DNA from: Sitta carolinensis
Lineage: Eukaryota; Chordata; Aves; Passeriformes; Sittidae
Direction of reading: 5' to 3'
DNA: 64,000 nt
Assembly: GCA_032173965.1 (NCBI GenBank)
Contig: CM063299.1
Location: 434,001-498,000 of the forward strand
The translations under genes were made by a program, and so were the position numbers. The notes under the pieces are model-generated. The model was not told where the DNA came from. It saw only the letters and a list, made by a program, of their open reading frames with translations, and did not search any database. Positions 25,908 to 38,400 of the stretch are shown here, piece by piece (position 1 is the first letter of the stretch; the number at the start of each line of letters is the position of its first letter).

Positions 25908-26250
25908 CCCGCGCGCGCTGACAGCGCGCCCCGGGCCGCGAGCGCACTGCGGGGGGAGCGCCGCCCGCAAAGCGCGGCGCCCGGACCGCGCCGCCGCCGG
26001 ACCGGAGCGGCCGCCGCCGCCTCTCGCCCCGCCGCGCCCGCCCCGAGGCCGGCCCGGGCCGCGCCCGCCGCGCGCCACCGGCGGGGCCGCGGGGCCGTGC
26101 CCGCGCCGCCCGGCCCGCCCCTCCCGCCGCGGCCCGCCGCGCCCCGTCCCGTCCGGGCGGCGCCCCGCGCTCCGCTCCACGTCTTGGCGCCGCCCGCCGC
26201 GTAGTAGCGGGGCCGCGCCAGCGCCCGCCTGTTGTGTTTCTGTTGCCACC

Positions 26251-26260
26251 CGCCATCTTG
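26251..26260 (-). promoter_or_regulatory. YY1-type motif in the MNT leader
   Basis: CGCCATCTTG, with the preceding C, is the reverse complement of the CAAGATGGCGG core recognised by YY1, a common element near the start sites of CpG-island promoters. It lies about 100 bases before the ATG. Match is by eye; binding is untested. Confidence 0.5.
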
Positions 26261-26291
26261 TCGCCAGCGCTGCGGCCGGCGGGGCGAGCCC

Positions 26292-26313
26292 GGGGCGGCG
26301 CGGGCGGGGCGGG
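26292..26313 (+). promoter_or_regulatory. Potential G-quadruplex in the MNT 5' leader
   Basis: Four G-runs (26292-26295, 26302-26304, 26306-26309, 26311-26313) are separated by loops of 6, 1 and 1 bases, which satisfies the usual G3+ with N1-7 rule. It would be in the RNA sense strand, 47 bases before the start codon, where such structures can slow scanning ribosomes. Confidence 0.5.
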
Positions 26314-26324
26314 CCCGCGCTCCG

Positions 26325-26348
26325 GGCGGCGGCGGCGGCGGCGGCGGC
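26325..26348 (+). repeat. (GGC)8 trinucleotide repeat in the MNT 5' leader
   Basis: Eight uninterrupted GGC units end 12 bases before the MNT ATG. GGC/CGG tracts in 5' leaders are length-variable in other vertebrate genes, and they form stable hairpins. Confidence 0.9.
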
Positions 26349-26360
26349 CGGGCCCGCGCC

Positions 26361-26433
26361 ATGAGCATCGAGACGCTGCTGGAGGCGGCGCGGTTCCTGG
26401 AGTGGCAGGCGCAGCAGCAGCAGACCGCACGTG
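26361..26433 (+). CDS. MNT: MNT coding exon 1 (SIN3-interaction domain)
   Basis: Encodes residues 1-24 and the first base of codon 25. The start reads MSIETLLEAARFLEWQ, the amphipathic helix by which MNT and the MXD proteins bind the PAH2 domain of SIN3A/B; the hydrophobic face comes from I3, L6, L7, A10 and F12. The ATG has G at -3. The frame is open for some way upstream but has no other ATG, so this start is secure. The donor GTGAGT begins at 26434. The last six bases of the exon form CACGTG, an E-box. Confidence 0.97.
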
Positions 26434-29400
26434 GTGAGTGACCGCCCGCCCGCGCCTCGCGGGGCCGCGCCTGACAGCCGCGGCCGGCCGGGGTTTACGC
26501 GGGCACTGGCACCGGGGAGGGCTGCGCGGGCAGCGCCGCGGGCTTTGCGCTGCCCGCGGGATCCGGCCCGGCGCAGTTCGGGCCGGGCGGGGCAGTGTCA
26601 GGGCACGGGGGGGTTCGGGGACAGCGCGGCGGGGGCTCGGTGCGGGCGGGGCTGCCCCGGGCGGGCCCCGGTCCCGCCGGGGGCGCCGCCGCCCCCGCCC
26701 CGCGCGCTGCGTGTCCCCGGCCGGCGGGGGGGCGGGGCCTGGCGCGTCACCGCTCGGCCCCGCCCGCCACCACGTGCGCGCGGCCCCGCCCCGCGCGGCT
26801 CCGGGGCTGCGGGGCCCGCCCGGGGCGCGGGGAGCCCGGGGAGCCCCGGCCGGGGCAGCCCCCGGGGCAGCCGCCCCGGGCCCGCCCGCCCCGCGCCGCC
26901 CGCGCACCGCCCCGCGCCGCTCCGCCCGCGCGGCCGCCCCGGCCCTGCGGGAGCGGCGATCCGCGCCCCGCGGGCCGCGCAGCAGCGGCGGGGCCGCCAC
27001 CCGCGCGTGGCTGCGGGACAGCAGCGCCGGCCCCGCTCCCGCGGCGGCCCCGGCGCGGGGAGTCGGGCGGAGCTGCCGGAGCGGCGCTTTGTGCCGCCGC
27101 CCATTGTGTCGGTGATGAGTCACGCAGCAGACGGGGGATGCGGGGATGAGGGGCCGCGCAGGGCCCGGAGGATTCCCGAGCCCCGGGCGCCCCCAGAATT
27201 TGGAGATGGCGGGGGCCGCCCGGTCCGCGCTCCCCGCCGGCTGGGTGACAGCTCCGGTGCTGCTTCCCAGCTGTGACAGTCCCCTTGCCACCTGTGCTGA
27301 TACCGGCTCCGGCCTTACAGGTGCCTAGAGCACAGCAGCAAAACACCCGCGGCTCGACCTCTGCAGGCTCTTGTGTTTGTCCCGCTGCCCCCCGAGCATC
27401 CTGTCAGTGGGTCCGACAAGCGATGGTCGGGCTCACAGAGCAGCAGGAGGGACCTGGCTTGTGCTGGACAACTTCTAAGGCAGGAATTACTGCTGAGCAG
27501 CGTATATGGCCAGGGTAACACAGCAAAGACAAGACACCCTGCAGGTTTCTCAGCTCCAGGAGCAGCTCGCAGGGCTCTGTGGGGATGTGGTGTTACACAA
27601 AGCCCGCTGCACGCCGGAGCTCTGGGTGCTGCTGGGGGCACGGTCACCTGCACAGACACGAAAGGGCTGGGCTGGTTGCAGGACCAGCAGCGTCAGTGCA
27701 AACGTGGCCACTTCAGGGAAGGGTGAACACCAGGAAGACTGTGGCACGGGAGGGAGGAGCCCTGCAGTGACCTTTGGGTAGCAGGAAGATGTCAGGGGAG
27801 GGCAAGCAGAGGAATATCTGGGAAAGACTGTGGGGTAATGAGTAAGAGCAGTAAGACTGGGTTGGCTTCCTTGCCTTGCCTTCTTCCTCTCCTCCCCCTT
27901 GAGATCTTACGTTCTGATAAGTGTTATGGTCTGTGTTATACCCCCAGAATGGCCTGAAAATCAATCCATTTTGGGAACAGCATTGAAAAATACATACTGA
28001 ACTCATTTAAGGGCTGCTGGGTCTGCAGCTGACAGCAGTGCCTGCTGCTGCTGCTGTAACCCTGTTGCTGTAAGCATGTGCCTCCCAGGCATGAAAACAC
28101 TCATTTACATGGGCACAGACCCACAGCCAGGGATCCTTTCTCTGTCTGTTATGTGCAAGCTCCAGAGATATTTGTCTTGAATTAGAGGGTGCTGATTTTT
28201 TGAATTTAGGTTAATCCAAGAATGTTTCATGATCTAAGAAAAACAGATTTCTTAATAATTATAAGTAACTGATACTTGTTTTCTTAGGCTTTTTCCCATA
28301 GATACTCATCTGTGACTGTTCAGCTTGTGTTTGCTGCTCTCTCAATACTGCACAGTTCATTCACACCATTCCTTTCCCGAATGGTGCCAGCACAGGCAGT
28401 GACCCTGCGGCAAGCACAGTTCTAGGCTTTTCCATCTCCCCTACCTGCCACTTGGGCATGCTTAATTGCCTGGGAGTGATAACGGTGTGTGGTGGCCAGA
28501 AAGATTTCCTTTGGCTGTGGTGCCAGTGGGTGTGGAAGAGAACCTGCTCAGACCCAGCGTGGTCGGGCAGTGACTCAGTGTTGTGCTCAGTGTGGACTCA
28601 CTGTTGTCTTTCAACAGATCTCATCAGTATAATGTTGGGATGCATCCCCAGAAACCTCGTGGGGCTTTTTTCTGTCTCACCAGGGTGCACTCACAGGTCC
28701 CAAGCATCTCCAGGGCTGTGTGACCTCATCCTTGGCCTCGGTGGCTGCTGCAGGCAGCACACCCACTGGGTTTCTCTTAGGGGTGGTTAAAGCACCTCCC
28801 AAAGTGTGAGTTTATCTATTTCCAGAGGCTTCCAGGTACAGGAGAGCTGCACTGCAGTTCGGAGGACAGCAGTGCCATAGTGACATGCTTCTTCTGACAA
28901 TTAGACTGACTTCAGGAAGAGCCTTGCTCTGTGACACAGCAATGTGTGAATTTGTTTTGGGGTGGCAAGGATAATTGTCAGGGGATTGCAGGGATAACTG
29001 CCTTGGTGTAGCCAGTTCAGGTGATGGGGTGACTCCCTGTTTCGATGGTCAGATACCCTTGATTCTTCTCTCTTTTTCAAGTATGGAGATAGGGTTCTAA
29101 AGGGTAATCTGCACTTTTCCATTCACTTCCTTGAGAAGAAAGCTGGCTAGAGTGAGTAGCCTGTGGAAACAACCCCTGGCACAGCCCTGGGTTGAAGGTG
29201 CAGCAGTGAGCCCTTGTTCTCATCACAGGATCGAGGAATGTTACCTGGAGCAAACATGCTTACCTAACAGGCTGGCTGTTATCTGCCAGATCCAGTTTTG
29301 CCATGACTCACTGAACTCATTTCACCTGTCTGTGCTCCCTTGCTGGCTGTGTAACACACGAGCAGGGTATTTGCTGGCTGTGTAACACACGAGCTGTAAC

Positions 29401-32400
29401 ACATGACTCAAAGCAGCCTGCAGAGTGCTTGCCAGCAGTGGATGACGTGGGGTCTCAGGGTTTCTTCTGAGGGCATATCTCTGGGCTTTTTGGTGTTTTA
29501 AGGACACATAGTCTGTTTATAATAGAGTTTATTAAATCAGTTCATGTTTACTGTTCTTTTCCAACCTGTACATTTAAGGCACGGCATGGTTCACTGTTCC
29601 TGCAGTATGCCTCTGTCCCTGGGTCAGAGGCAGAGACAGCAGTGTCCTCATGTGTGTGGGAGCAGGTGGGTTGCATCCTGCCTGTCAGCAGTGCCCCCTT
29701 TTGCTCTGAACTGTGGCACAGAAGCTGTTCAGCTGACAGAAATACATGCTTTTTATCAGACTGCATAACTTTGTCTCCCTGTGTTTTAATGCCAGCGCCT
29801 GGTGGAAAAGCACAGGCCTGTCTTGTGTAGTACAGCTCAGCTGCTTGGTTGGCCAGGTGAAGCTCCTGGGATGGTGGAGCAGAGTCAGCATGTGGTGTTG
29901 GTGGCCACGTGGCCTGTCAGAGCCAGTGCTTTCCTGCTAGAAAGGTACCACAGCAGTTGTACATCCCTCCAGCCTGCCAAGCTGCAGTGCTGCAGCCGTG
30001 ACAGTGGCACACTCAATGTCCTGAGGACATGGTGGTCCTGGGGTTTCTGTAGAGATGAGGCTCTTCATGATGGTTTTATTTTTTTAGCAGTCTTGATCTG
30101 TTTTCTTTTCTTTTGTAGTGCTGCTAAATCCTCACCGTTTATTTCTTTCTTCTGTCCACAGAGTTAGTTGTAACTAAAATGCAGCTAAAATTACTCTGGA
30201 GCTGAATCAGGGTTTCATTTAAGCACTGGAATAGCTTATTAAAGCACAATGTAAATTATCTGTAGAGACCGGAGAATCTGTTTTTAGAAATGCCTGCCAG
30301 GTATTTATTTAGTTATCATTGATTCTTCTTTGGGGCTTGGGAGATGAACTACTTCAAGATTTCTTAAGGGTCTTTTCCTGCTGTGTTCCAGAAGCTGTGA
30401 TGGTTTTGTTGAAAGTAAATGCTTCCTTGTAAGCCATATGTCTTCATAAAGTACTAATAAAGTGTGTGCTTGCTAGGTTTTATCAGGCAAGAGGATCACC
30501 TTGTCATTTCTCTTAATTGATTCCAGGTTTGGATACCAGGGTCGCTGGTTTCATTAATGGTCTGTACTGGTTGGTGCTAAGGAAGAATAGTTCATATGAA
30601 TGATGACTTTCCTTTGCCTTTAGAGATATGACATAAAGGTGTCATCATCCTCTGGCTGAGAAGGTGGAGATCTGAGTATTGTAGTTATTAGCAGTGAATG
30701 GTGACCCAGTCTGCAGATGAGGTGTGAGCATGTGGCAGCAGTGGCAGCGCAGCAAGGTCGCTCAGCAGGGAGAGTGTCAGGTAGGGCTCGGGGTCTCTGA
30801 ACCCCTGGAACTGACCCCAGGTAGGCTGCCTTAGCTCTTGCTCCTCTGGAGTGTATTGTGAACTTCTGAGTTGTAATCGTGAAGCAGTTCAGGTTCCTTT
30901 GTGAACAGTGCCCTCCTGAAATACAGTTTGGTTGGTCTTTGAGGTGCTGGTAAGGCACGGTGTGCATGAGGAGAGGACGTGGGACTGTTGGGTACCAGCT
31001 GCAGCCTGAGCACAGCACCCAGAGCAGCAGTGGCCGTGTGGAGTGTCCCTGGGTGCTGGGCCAGGAGCTCAGAGGGCTTTGGGTCTGCCATGTTACTGGT
31101 GAAGAAACATTGATGCCAAGGGGTGGACACCAAACTGTGAAGTTTTAGCTAAGATGGGAGAGAATACTAGGGCTTGTGTTGTTGTCAAACAAAATTCAGG
31201 AGTCAAAAAAGGGTCTCAATTCCAAAGGGTTCTCAGTCCTGCAAGCTTGTTCCTGGGCCTGGAAGTGCCCATGGCTGTGTGCTGCAGCCTCTGGTGTCAG
31301 CAGCATTTGCTGTGACTCAGAGCTTGCTTGGCTGATGCTGAGCTTTGCTGGGCTCCAGTTCTGCTGACTGTTCTTATCTCTCCCTTCCTGGTTCTCCCTT
31401 GCAGAGCCAGGGACCTGCGGAAACAGAAACCAACCTCCAAGCTCCAGCCTGCCCTTCCTCTTGACAAGATCGTTCCCCTCCGGGGAGTAGTAAATACCTG
31501 GAGACTCTTCCGTACCCGGCACTTTGCTGGTAGGAGCCTGGAGTGACTCCTGCGGGTGACACTGCTGCATATCCAGAGTGACACCCAGGGCACTCCTCTC
31601 AGGGCTGTAGCAGTTCAAGCTATGCAGGATAAGCTCCCAGAAGCATTGAATGATTCAGAAAAACACTTCGGGCCATTCAGAAAATGACACCACAGAACTG
31701 CCTCACTGTTCCTGGAGTTAGAGATGTTCTCCGTTGAGCGCACACAGGCAGGATGCTTGGCTATGCACAGGCACACGCCCTTGGTAAACTCTTCCTCCTG
31801 ATAGTGTCCCTAGTGAAAAGTAGGAGCATTGACAGGGCGCTGGCAGCCCTGGAGGCCTGCTCCTGCAGCGTGGTTCCGGGAGGCTCTGGCCGTGCCCTGG
31901 CTGCTGCAGGCTCCCGCTGCGGCCCCGGGGCACGCGCGGCTCTGCCCGCTGCGCCCCGGCTGTGCTGGCAGCAGTGCCTGTGACAGATGGGTGGCATTTC
32001 CAGGGCAGGCAAAAGGGACGAGATATATTTAAACGCAGCAGATTATTAGGTAACAAAGAGTGCCTGGTGCTGTGTACACCTGGACCATGGAGGCCCTGAA
32101 ATAGCACCAGGCCACTGGTCAGGGTGCTGACCCTGTTTCTGTGTCCTCCCAGGACAGGATTTGCTGTTCTGTCCCATGGCTGCTGGTGTTGCTGTCACTG
32201 CCTGGGTGGCATGGCCGGGGACCTGAGGTGCCTGCTCTCGCCATGTGGAGTGCTAGCAAGTGGAGTGGCGTGGGCAGGGTGGGATTCCAGGACCCCTCCT
32301 TCTTGGGCTGTGGTTCAGACCCCCTTGGGGTTTCTCAGGACTGGTTCAACTCCCATGGTTTCTTCTGTCGTCTGTCCCTTTGATAAGACTGTGAAGAATG

Positions 32401-35400
32401 AGTGGAAATTACACGTAATTTTGAGGTGCACCTTTGTGTTGAGTTAACCTCTTGCCCAAGGGGATGCCCTGAGCCTTGGCTGCTTTCTCTGTATGGGCTT
32501 GCAGGAGATCCTGTGCTGCGTGTGCCACGAGGGGAGGAATGAGCCTTCCATGTGTTTGGCGTGTGTCTGAGCACACAGCATGCTGATCATCTATCCTTGA
32601 ACTGTATCTGGGTGAGCTTCCTTCATATGGGAAAACATAAAGCTTAGGGGGGGCTTTCTTCAAAAGGGTTTGAGTGCCGGTGTGAGTGCAAAGCAAGCAG
32701 GAGACAGATATTCACCACCCAATGGAAGGGTTTCTGTCCAGAGAGGGGGCTCAGGGCCCTCCAGTCCTTTTGCTGGGGTTGGGAGCGTGGATCCTTTCTG
32801 CTTGTGGGTAAAGTCAGAACCAAGAGGACGGTGGCTCTTCAGTGTTAGATTTTGGCTAAAAAAAAAAATCCTTGAAATAAACTCTTTACCTCAAGGAGCA
32901 ACACCCAAGGCCTTGATGGCAGGTTGTGAGCAGCCCTGGGGCTGCACCTGCTTCCAGAGACATTTACATAAATACTCATGATCCGTATTGCCTGCTTTAG
33001 CCTCGCTTCCCTTTTCTCTCCCTTCCAGGAGTGTGTCAGGCTGGTGTGTGCCATTGTGTGCCCGTGTGTGCCCGTGTGAGCCAGGCAGCCTCCGGTGTCC
33101 CCTGCCCGGGTGTGCTCAGGGAACACCGTGAGTCAGCAGGTCCCTGGGTTGGCTTTCCTCCTGCACTCTGGGCCAGGGCCATTGCATTGGCTCTGGCTGC
33201 GAACCAGCAGCAAAGTGGAGCAAAAGATCTGCAGACAAAGGGCTTTTTATTAGTTATTAATATTGTTCAACAGAACCACTCCGAAATTGTCAATAGTTAA
33301 GATTTGTGTTTGCATCAGGGGATTCCTGCTGGGATTTTTGCCACCCTGTGCTGCTTTGCTTCTTTCTTTAAGGAACTGTTGATAATACCCTGAAACATTT
33401 TGAGAAAATACAGAGAAATGCAGCTTTAAGGCTCAGCTGCTGCTTAAGCAACCATCCCCCTGTTTTGGAGTTAGTCAGATCTTTTACTCACTCACCCTTA
33501 CTTGTGCTGTAGAAGTTGAATGAAAATTTTGGGTCTGAGTCTTGGACATCCCTGTATGGATGTGAAATCCTTGCTGATGACAGAATTTCATGTGGTGCTT
33601 TTGTGAGTGCTGCAGGGTCAGAGGCTGGGGCTGCAGCCCCAGTGCTGGAGCTGGATGACAGGGTGATTTCTCCAGGTGTGGGTTCAGGACAGTGTTTACC
33701 TTGGCAGCTGGCTGCTTGACCTGGCTCCTGTGCTCCTAAGGAAGGTTGGCTGTGTTTGGGCTGTTACTGCAGCTGAACTTCAGGAAATTGTGTCAGCTGA
33801 ATCTGGGTCGGCGTTGCTGTGTGGTCACACGTACCAAAGGGCATTCAGAACCGGGAATAAGAGTTTTGTTCCCTTTGTTCTTTGCAGTTTTTTGCACTAT
33901 GCCCTTCACAATCAAGAGTTGGGTTAGAAAGTATCCCAGTAGTGGCAGAGCCCCTGGTCCATGGAAAGGGCTGGGCAGCTCTGCCTGGTGGGACCCTTTT
34001 CCCCTTGTTCCACTTGTGTTCAATTCAGAGTCTCTTGAAGATCACTGAGGGGTTGAGCATAACCTGGTAATTCCAGGTGGCAGTATACATCCTCTTCTCT
34101 CTAATTTCCTAAATATACATTCTGACTTCTGTGTTTCAGTCAAGCCTAAGCCTCTCCTGGGAGAGGCTCTGTTGGGATGTTTCTTAGAGCTTCCTCTGAA
34201 TTACCTGATAAGACAGAACACCCAACTGTCTGTGTTCTTCCCCTCATCCCTCCCTTGATAAAATAGGTTTTATTTTCCAAATATTTGTATACTTCTGTGA
34301 AGGGGTTGCTGCACCACTTTTTGTTGCAGCTCCTCAGAGGTTGTCAGGAGCGGGATCTGCTCAGCCTCACGGGTGGTGGGTTTGGAGATATTTGATTAAG
34401 GCTGCGCAATGTCTAGATGCCAGGGCCACTGACGCCACAGGACTTGTATAAATAAATTTTGTTTGTGCCATGTTCACGCAATTAAAGCCAGATCCCTGGA
34501 TTACGTTCAATGAGGTTTATTTTGCTAGTCGGGCCACACAGATTTCATTTACTTTGTCTGGTGTTCTGAAAACATAAAGGAAGGTACACGTATCAAAGCC
34601 AGGTTTAAGAGCTTGACTAAAATCCGCAGCAGTAGAGAGGTGCCTGGATGCGTTCGTACCGGTGCAGTGCCCGTGCAGCTGGGGTTTACTCAGGGTGGTG
34701 TAAAGCCCCGGGTGTTCTCACCTAAGGATCCTGCCCCGTGCTGGTCGTAGGCTGCGCCCAGGGAGGGTCGGGGCAGCGCCATTGCTCACTGTGGATGTTT
34801 CTCTTTCAGAGGAGAATGAGAAGCATGAGAAGCTGTGCCTGGAGAGGGAGCAGGAGCAGAAGAAGGCGGGCAAGGCCAGCGTGCCACGGGCCAACAGCGC
34901 CCTGTCCCCAGAGGAGCCCCGGAGCGAACTGCTGGTGCCCATCTCGCCCCCGGGCGCGCTGCCGCTGCCGCCGCCGCCGCTGGCAGCTCCCATTTCAGTC
35001 ATTCCCATCCCGGTGGTGACCGGCTCCCCGCAGCAGGCAGCGCAGGCCGCCCTGTCGCCGCCGCTGGTGCCGCGGCCGCAGCCCCTCGTGAGCGCGCCGA
35101 GCGCCGCCCGCGAGGCGCCCGCGGTGGCGCCGGTGATCCAGCGGCCGCCGGGCCCGCACCTGCCCGACGGCAGCGCCGCCACCCCGCCCTCGGGCAGCCC
35201 CAAGCAGCTGCCGCACTACGCGGCGCCCGTGCTGGCCATCTCCCAGCACCATGTGGTCCCGCAGCCCATCCAGCCCCTGCAGCACCCGGCGGCGCCCGCG
35301 CCGCTCGGCGCGCTGAAGCTGGCGCCGGCAGACGACATGAAACCCATCGAGCTCAAGAAGAGAATTGGAGGGTGAGTGCCCTGCGTGCGGTGCGTGTCCA

Positions 35401-38400
35401 GGAGGGACCAAGCGAAGCTGCGCCTCTCTGGAGCGGCTCCTGCTTGTGCAAAGTGTTGTCACATCGGAAATACGAAGACCTGTGGATGTTTAATGTCTTT
35501 GAATTGCTGAGAGCAGGGGTTTTTAGCTTGATGGGTTTTATTTTCCTCCCTCACTCCACACTGTAAGATTCTGTATAAGGATTTTTTTTTTTCCGAGGCC
35601 AGAACTGTGTTAGGAAGCAAGTCCCAGCCCTGCCTGTCTGATCTCGAGTGGTATCTTGTGTTATGTTTGGCAAAAGATCTCTGCTTGTACTGGTCAGGGA
35701 AATCAGAGTGCACTGCTGCTTGTGGGAGCTTTCTCGAAGACTGGAATGGATGTAGGAGATGTCATTCTGAGGACAGAGATCCCCTTAGCTGCTGTTTCAG
35801 TTTCTCAGTGCTGTAAGTGCTAAGGGCCTCCTGCTTTCTGTGAGTCTTGCAGCTGGAAGGGGCTGAAGGCTATTTAGTCTGCCCTCATCCTCTGACAGGA
35901 CTTGTGGCTCTGATGTTGCTCCAGGTTAGTGTTTGTCTGGCTTTCTCTTAAGGACTTTGGCTGGTGGAGACCCTGCCTCCTCTGTAGGTGGTTGTTTCCA
36001 GACCACAGTATCCCAGTAGGGAGTCTGGTATTACTGCTTGTGGACTGGGAGAACAAACCATTCCCTTCTTCACAGCAGTTTTACCTGTTTCCTTTGGCCC
36101 CTCAGTTTTCCTGCAGCATAAGTGACCTGGGTCTGTTCAGTCTTCCCTCCTGGCTGTGCTCTCTGGGCCAGAGAGCAGGGAGTGTCTCCTGGCAGTGGTG
36201 TTGGGGATGCTGTGCGAATCCCATTGGGGCTGGAGATGTATAGTGGACAGAAAAAGGGTTCAGAGTGTCCCCTGGGATTAGAGATCCCGACATGCATAGA
36301 AAGAAACAGTGAAAGTAATGCAGATAGGAGCTTGTGAAGATAAAGGCTTTGGTAAAATGGCAGTGTAATTCCTCTCAGATTGGGATCTTCAGAGCCTGTC
36401 TGCTGCAGGAAGGGTCTGTCAGTCTGTGCACTAATCAAGAGACCCTGACATTATGTGGGTTCAGGGAGCTGTGGAGGAGGTTTCTGCTGGCACAGGGGAG
36501 CCAGGGCAGGCTGCACAAGTTTGGCTGCCTGGGCTGTGCGCAGTTGAGTGGCTGCACCCACAAACTACAGGGTGTGCTGTCAGGCTGAGCTTTGCCCCTG
36601 GGAGGGGGTGGCTGTGGTGCCAGTGTGGAGCACAGCATCCACCTCTGTTTCCCCCAGAATTGCTCCATGGGCACAGAGAAGATAGCTTTTTCAGCCTGTA
36701 AATGCTTCACAGGAAAATGCTGTCAAATATTTGTGACAATTTATGAAATATGATTACCTCAATGTCCTGTATTTTCAAAGGCGAATAATTACTTTGCACA
36801 GTGTATGAAAGATACTCGAAATCTCCACATCTGCTAGTGTACCTTATCACTGCTGTAGCTGAAAAACTGAGATAACATGTATTTGTTTGGCTCTTCCTAA
36901 AAATATTCCTCTGATTCAGAGAGTGGGTGGACTCAAACCCCAAAACCAGAAACTCACTCTGGTTTTTCCTTGAGCAGTGACTGGAGAATTCCTGTATTGC
37001 TTCATTCCCTGTTTATCCTCAGCTGTGTTGTTTCATGCACAGTAAAAACCCAAAGCAGTTGGAAGTGTCTGCCCAATCCCATATGCTTGAATTTGAAACT
37101 GCACAAACCTTGTCCCACTGGAGTGTAGGCACAAGTCAGAACCAGGGCTCTCTGGGTCTTTACAAATACTTAAAATTCATCCTTTGTGTTGCCCCCTATT
37201 GTTGGTAGTAGCTGTGTCTGCATACACACACACATCACACCTGTTTGTATCTTCTGTGCACGGTGTGTGCAACGCTCGTGGTGCACGTGTAAAGGATGGA
37301 GTTTATCTTGGAGCAGTAGAGGCAGGAATATATATGTACTTAATGTTAAACCAGTGATATCTGAACACCTCTGCTTGACATACAGACACTGCTGTGAGCA
37401 CAGGTGTGAGGCAGGAGTTTTCAACCTGACACTGAGCTGATCTTTGTTCTGTTTGGGTTACAGGGTTGGGACCAGGGAAGTACATAATAAATTGGAGAAG
37501 AACAGGTGCGTAGAAAGCCAGGGTTTGGGGTTTTTAATTGTAATTCCCCTCCTTTTTTTGGCCTATTGTCTGTCAATATTTGTTTGGCTTTGGTGGGTTT
37601 TTGTTTGTTTGTTTGCTTGTTGTTTAAACAGATAACCTGAATAAAATTCTTAGTGACTTTTACTGAATCTTCCAGTATTGCTTGGCTGTCTTATAGCTCA
37701 ATTTTGCATTTCTTGCTTCCCAATATGTTCTGTTTAACTGCACCATTGCATCCCAACCACCCTGATCCTGCAAAGCAATAACAGTGCATAACAGTGTTAC
37801 TCTCTATTGATTTAAAAGGAGTAAAATAACCCCAAATCAGAGGTCAGTGTACAGTGTAAATACAGAATAAACATCAGTTTCTGACCCAAGACTCTTAAAA
37901 GCCTGACTAGCAAAATTGGAAGTATGGTGACAGTGAAAGCAAGAGCACAGTGAGATGAGATATTTGATTTAAGGCTGCAGAGTGTCCCTAACAAAGCTGG
38001 GATAGAACCCGGGCCCAGCATGCTGTGCTGGGTGGGGCTGCTATGCACAGGTGTAGGTGCTTTGCTGGATTAAGGCCCCAATTAAGCTCTCCCCTCTGGT
38101 GCAATTGGTTTCTGCTGTTTCTGCTGGCAGCTGACGACCCACCTGTCTTTTCTCTAGACGTGCACATTTGAAAGAGTGCTTTGAGACATTAAAGCGCAAC
38201 ATCCCCAATGTAGATGACAAGAAGACCTCAAACCTCAGCGTCCTCAGGAGTGCCTTGCGATACATCCAGGTACGTGCAGCGCTCGGAGCGGAGCTGGCCT
38301 GGGGACAGGGAGAATGGGAGAGAAACTCCCCTTCTGCCAGGTCCAAGTTCACCACAAACCCTCCTTGCCAGCAGTGGTGGTGACAGGGAGCAGGTGATTC

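Larger units (their letters stand above)
25650..27260 (+). promoter_or_regulatory. MNT: MNT CpG island and core promoter region
   Basis: A dense CpG island with many GC boxes (GGGCGG/CCGCCC) covers MNT exon 1 and the start of intron 1. No TATA box is visible. An inverted CCAAT box at 25903-25907 suggests, from the usual spacing of NF-Y sites, a start of transcription near 25970-26010; this is an inference. No ATG occurs between about 25970 and the MNT start codon, which fits a leader of roughly 350-400 bases. An AP-1-type TGAGTCA lies at 27116-27122 inside intron 1. Very long open frames on both strands across the island are a by-product of its base composition. Confidence 0.85.
26434..34809 (+). 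other. MNT: MNT intron 1 (8.4 kb)
   Basis: Starts with GTGAGT and ends with a pyrimidine-rich CTCTTTCAG acceptor. The first 0.8 kb belongs to the CpG island. The rest is average-GC sequence without a supported gene. A 22-bp sequence (GCTGGCTGTGTAACACACGAG core) occurs twice near 29341-29393. CTG-rich sequence lies around 28040-28075. No full transposon was recognised. Confidence 0.9.

Noticed and set aside
25528..27291. 587-codon minus-strand frame across the MNT CpG island
   Set aside because: The island is so GC-rich that stops are rare in every frame. The translation has no domain, and it lies antisense to the certain MNT exon 1.
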